From the NCBI GenBank assembly GCA_027922465.2, contig BQMF02000015.1, positions 1,488,001 to 1,552,000 of the forward strand: DNA of 64,000 nucleotides, in the 5' to 3' direction. Shown here one piece after another: positions 38,001-44,000 of this stretch (within the stretch, counting starts at the first letter, position 1; each line of letters opens with the position of its first letter). Origin of the DNA: Turritopsis dohrnii. Its lineage: Eukaryota; Cnidaria; Hydrozoa; Anthoathecata; Oceaniidae. The notes under the pieces are model-generated. The model did no database searches and was not told the DNA's origin. It worked only from the letters and a program-made list of their open reading frames with translations. A program made the position numbers and the translations under genes.

Positions 38001-41000
38001 TCTTTATATAAAAAAAAGTGTGTAACGTGTGTAACGTGTCAAATTCCCTATAGATTTCTTAGAACATTAAATGTAACGTGTGTGTAACGTGTGCGTAACG
38101 TGTGTGTAACGTGTGCGTAACGTGTGTGTAACGTGTACAATGATATCCCTAAGTTTAAAATTACTTATTATAGTTCTCTCATAAGAACAAGGTCTGCAAA
38201 ATGGACAGTTTCATATCATGAATCGTGTAAATCTTTGCGTATGTCTGCTGTGACACGCCATTTTTTTTTTACAGTGAATGAACTAGCATCAGCTGGCAAC
38301 TTGGGTATTTGACGGATAAGAGGACACTTATTTCTTTTAGTTAGTCTGGGTAGATTTCCCTTTTTTTGTGGATCTTGTGGTGAGTTGCCAGACAGAATAG
38401 GTAGCTTTCTTAGCATGTCAATAAATACTTGATGATGAATACATTGGGTACATTTTGCAAACTGTTCTTCCTGATATGTTCATCTCCTGATGCAGATATC
38501 TTAAAATGTACAGGCATTTCAAAGGAGTCTTTCTATATGCTGTCTTCATCCAAAGGGGGGAATATCAAACCGCTAATTCTCTTTGTTTACTTTGGAAAGA
38601 AAACGTTTCTTTCAAGAAAGAGAGGTTTTCCGGGAAAGAGAGATACGAAAATTATGTCCATATGATCGAAACAAGTTAGTTATATGAAGAACTGTTTAGG
38701 TTTTCCAACAAAAAGAAGATCCACATGATGCAAAGCCAAACTGTCACAACTAAGTCCGCCATTACGGATATTTCGAAAAACTGTTTATCACTGCAATTTT
38801 AATGTCAATGGTAGTTTACAGAACCAAAAATCAAAGGCCTATCACACACGGTTGCCAAGCAATCAAGCATTTCAGTTTGAAGTTTTCAGACAACCCTCCA
38901 CAAAATAGATTGGGAAAACTTAAAATATTGGTTTTAAAAGGGAAAATGCCCCTGCTAGTTGATAAGCCAGGTCCCCCCTGCCCCCAAATTCAATGTTGCT
39001 TATGTTGAAAGATAACAGAATGTTTCTGGGGGGAAGAAAAGTAGCCGGGGGCCTAGCAGCACTTCATACAACATTGAGATCAGGGGGAAGGGGGTTTTCC
39101 CAAATATTTTGTGGGGGCTTGTAGCTAAGGTAGTAAGAATAGAGGCTAGTCTTCAGCGAAGTAGTATGCCATTTTTTTTTTTCAGACAGTGCAGTGCAGA
39201 TGCAATGGCAGTGGAAGATGTTTGTTTTCTGCTAGCTTTTATTCAAGATATAAAGCATTAAATTATGGAATAAATGTTTTTAGCTCAGTGTTGTCCTAAA
39301 ATGTTCTGTATATATTTTGAATGAACGTGTGAAAATTAGAAAAAAAGTCATATATATCAAATGTTACCGATGTTTTGTTTTTGTTGATGGTAACAACTGT
39401 GTTACGATGATTGGTAGAATAATTAATTTCTGGGAACAATAAAGGATTGAAGCTGTGACTTTAGAGTAAAGGCGAAAGTTCATCATTTTTAAAAGCCAGA
39501 CTGGAGACTCATTTTTATTTCATATACATCGTGATTTGAAGCCCAAATAATTGAAATATATATACATACACAGCCATTATAATGGAAACCCTTTATGAGA
39601 GAGCAGTCAGTTATGTTAATTCAAAGAGTATATATAACGAAAGCTGCAATTAAAAACATGATGTCGTATATACAACAAAGTTCAGGAAACGAATTACGTA
39701 ACAGTGTTAAATTCTTAGCAGAGGATAGAGATGAGATTCATAATAAACGTGAAGGAATTTGGTCAAGTGTGCTTCCTGGATAGTAGGTTAATCTAATAAC
39801 AGAAACATAATTTACCATGATCACATATCTTGTTTTGATACACTGTATATAATAATCTATATGTTTTATTTTGTAAAAATTAGGCCGATGGAAATTTTAA
39901 ATTAGTTTCGCATCACGTATATATCTCTTGAAAATGTCATGCTTCATTTTTTTCATTATAATTTTGTTCTGAGCCATACATAGCCGGAGAACACATCAAA
40001 TACACCATTTTGAATTATTGTAATCACCGAGATCCTGCCAGTTGGAGATTCGGTACTAATATAAAATTTGGCCTATATATACTGTCAATTTTCCTAATTA
40101 TGAACAACCTCTTCTTATTTACATTCTTATCACAAACATATATAAATCAAAACACATTCTAACATAACAGTCTGTAAATTAAAAGCACTACACATCCTGT
40201 GTTGTCAATCAAGCCAGAAAACAAACATCTGCCTTCAGCTAATTATGTATGGTGATTCGGTGATTAATGTGTATTTTCACTACAGTACCAAAATCTGTTT
40301 ATTTACTTTTTTAATTTGGGATTAATTAGGAAGGTCATTCATCACTTGACAGTATGTTTAGGAGTTCTTATACTGAAGAAATAATTTGCGAGAGCATATT
40401 TTTTTTGTAACAGAGATGTTTATTCGGAATAAATTGACATTCTAAGCCCTTGTTTTTTTGAAAATAACTCTCTTTTTCCTAATTTGGAATGTGACACATT
40501 AAAATTGGCTTTAATCAATTTTCTTTTGTTCTTTTGTAAACCTGTATACAACTTCGATTGTATAATGTTGTAAGAAGTAACTTGAGCTACAAAAAGGAAC
40601 TGTTCCGTTGAATTACATTGTTTTCCATGATTTTATGTCACAAGAGATAGGAAACTTGTCAAGCTTCTACAAGAATGAAGATTATATGTTTATTATGATG
40701 GCATTGTCATACATTTTGATGCAGCTGTTAATATTCTGTAAAAAACTATTCAGTTAAGGCGAAATATTAGTCGCATATAGGTCATATAATTTTTAGCAAT
40801 AGCCATAGTAATTTTTCATTCACTTTTTAATTCCTCAGCAAGAATTGTAAGTGGAACCTTATCATTTGACCATCTTCTTTAATAAGTTCAAAATAAATTC
40901 TTCTTCTGGTTATCAAATTCAATTCCACCCTGATTAGTAAGGACAACGTTTTTATCTGAGTATCAGGCTGACTTGTTAATAATGTTTATTTTGCTGGTAA

Positions 41001-44000
41001 TTGTATTATTGTAGCTGTATAGCGAAATGATACATTTTTTCTTATAGCTATCAATGTAAACACAGTAATTTTTAAAACGGCAGTTTTGGGGAAATATATA
41101 GTCGCATTTTTGCGAATCTTGTTTTCTTTTGGAACATGCTTTATCATAATATGATTAAGGAATATTTTTTTCTTCACTTGAACAGAAAAAATGCACGGGC
41201 AAGGGGATTTCCGTTACTTATCATGCATCCGTCATTTATACGGAGTTCATCTCATTTATGCCGATCTCATCAGATTCCTGCTGAGTTCAGTAAATTCGCC
41301 AATTGCAGGAAATTCCCCTGAATCAATCAAGCGTCACAGACATGTGGCATTCGTCAGAAATGATACTAACGTCATACCTTAGTTGCGATGGTGATGATGA
41401 CGTCATACTTCGAGGTTTTTTTGCATTCGCAGATTTTATTTTATTTTATTATTTTTAGGATTTTATTTAACTAATTTATTTTTCTGGTACAGTGTTTTCT
41501 TATAAGAGTTTGACCGTGTCCCAGAATCCCCGTTTAGATATTTCTGCTAATTACACTCCAAATTTGCAAGGTCAAGGTCCCATTTATATTTATTTTAATA
41601 TTTTGATATATTAAAATGATATATTGCTTACATAAATTTTCTCTTAAAATGAATATATCTTACACGAACATTAGCGAATCAAAATCTCAAAGTTTTAATC
41701 ATCATCAAAAGTTTGTTTTCCAGACATGTATATATTCCAAAATAAACCATTGCGTCTCTAGTCAGGCGTCAATATATATTTTGCACTTGATGTTTGTACT
41801 TTCAGTTTGCATCAGTATGTGGATTCAATCTGATTCAATTTGTTCGCGAAGTGAAAAATGATTCCCCATGCCGTCGGGCTGTTTAAACCTACACCTCTTT
41901 GTATTATAATGAAATACTTATATACTTTGTGGATCTTTCACTCATTTGCAAATATCCAAGAGCATAAAAATAACTTTAACTAACACATTATTTTGTAGCT
42001 TACCCTAAACTTCTTCAGTCTCTGGAACCAGTTTTGTATTATGATGAGAATGTTAGACCAGAAGTTCAAATAACTGCATCTGGTATTCCGCAGCCTACTG
42101 TCACATGGAAGTTCCATACATTTGCAAGAAATGCAGGATCAGTACAAAGCAATGGTAATGATGAATATACATACAAGTATATGTTTCCAACGCAATTGGC
42201 AAGAGCTCTATGCGGATATAAGTTAGATTACTCGATCACTGGCTTTGACAACACAGTAATTAACAATTCATCAGTTGTGATTGTCAAATGTAAGTACGTG
42301 ACTTTTCTCCTTTGTATTTCGCCATTGCGTTTTCCTGATTGTTCGTCTTGTCTTGTCATTCACAGTCCAACCAGACATTAACGTTACGCGCACTAAACAT
42401 GTAGTTGATGTTTCATGGGATGACAACAATTATGGAAACTGTACTCCAGCATTCACTATTGAAGTTTTGAATTCCACTGGACAGATTGTCAAAAGTCAGA
42501 TTGGTGCTAAATCACCAGTTCTGTTTACCTTTGATGCCATAGTTGGGCAAACCTATTCAAAAATTCGATTTAATATAACAATTCATGGTAAACATAGAAG
42601 CAATGAAAAGGAAATTCCTCCATTGACATCTCCAACAAGTAAGAATTTCATTAGTTTCAACTGATAATTGATAATTTTTGCATGAAATAATAATGAAAAT
42701 ATGTCACATGATTGACGACAAATTTATGGGATATTGAATTTTGCAACCAAAAATGGTTTAGGTGTAATTAAAGAAACATCGGCCGGTACATTGGTAGGTG
42801 GACTTCTGGGCGAATTTATGCTGGGTGTCATAGCTACCTTGCTGTTGCAACATATAAGAAAAAAGAGAATAAAAGGTGAATGTTTTAGACTTCGATTTAC
42901 TTATAGTAGTCACTATTCTGTTGCATATATTTTATCTTGATGGTAAAGGTTATAATCCAGAAAAGAAGGCAAATTTGGCGACTGAACATTGAACATGTAT
43001 TTTTGAAGCGTGTTTATAAGCTTAACTCAAATGATGTGTGTAGGTTGAACCTCACCAATTAGGTTATCTTATTATACTAATTCGCAATTGTGTGTCACAC
43101 TTTTATTTTAGAGAGTGATATATTCATCTAAATTTTACGTAGGATTTCCTATATTGTCTGCGTAAAACCACGCAGCAGTGAGAAGGTTTTTTTCTCTATA
43201 ATGACGTCAGATTCTACTGTATCATTGATTTGACGTCAGTTTTTTTTATCAGTACATACAACAACTTTTATACGCGTACACGGGATTTGAATAAAGAGAT
43301 CATTTTCGAAATAAAAACCGGTAAGAAATATTTTACCTGAAATGCATGTCGATCGTTAGCGGCGTGCGACGACGCCTTGGCGTCTAGTCTTATTATACTA
43401 ATTCGCAATTGTGCATCCCACTTTTATTTTAGAGAGTGATAAATTTAACTAAATTTTACGTAGGATTTCCTATATTGGCCGCGTAAAGCCACGTAGAAGC
43501 GAGAACGTTTTTTTCTCAGTAATGACGTCAGATTCTACTGTATCATTGATTTGACGTCAGTTTTTTTATCAGTACATACAACAACGTTTATACGCTTCCA
43601 CACGGGATTTGAATAAAAGGATCATTTTCGAAATAAAAGCCGGTAAGAAATGTTTTACCTCAAATGCATGTTGATCGTTGGCGGCGTGCGACGACGCCTT
43701 GGCGTCTAGTAATTAATAATACAATCGAATATGCTATCTCAAGTTTTCCTGGAGTTACCAGAGATGTCTTATAACAATATGTTTAAGTTATTGCATGCAG
43801 TAGCAATCAAACGTATGATGTTTTACGCCTTTTCATAATGGCAAACGTTTTAAAGATATTATCGTTTGATGACTTTGAAGTCCTTAATAAGATCTGGGGC
43901 AGAAAAAATTCACAGACGGAAAAAAAACAGTGTTAGCTTAATTTTTGGTGATTCTGGTTTTTGGAGGATAAATTTTCATTTCCGTAAAAATTGAACTGGC

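Noticed and set aside
39595..39783. Extra receptor exon in intron 5
   Set aside because: The frame lacks phase-1 splice borders and Ig/FN3 signatures.
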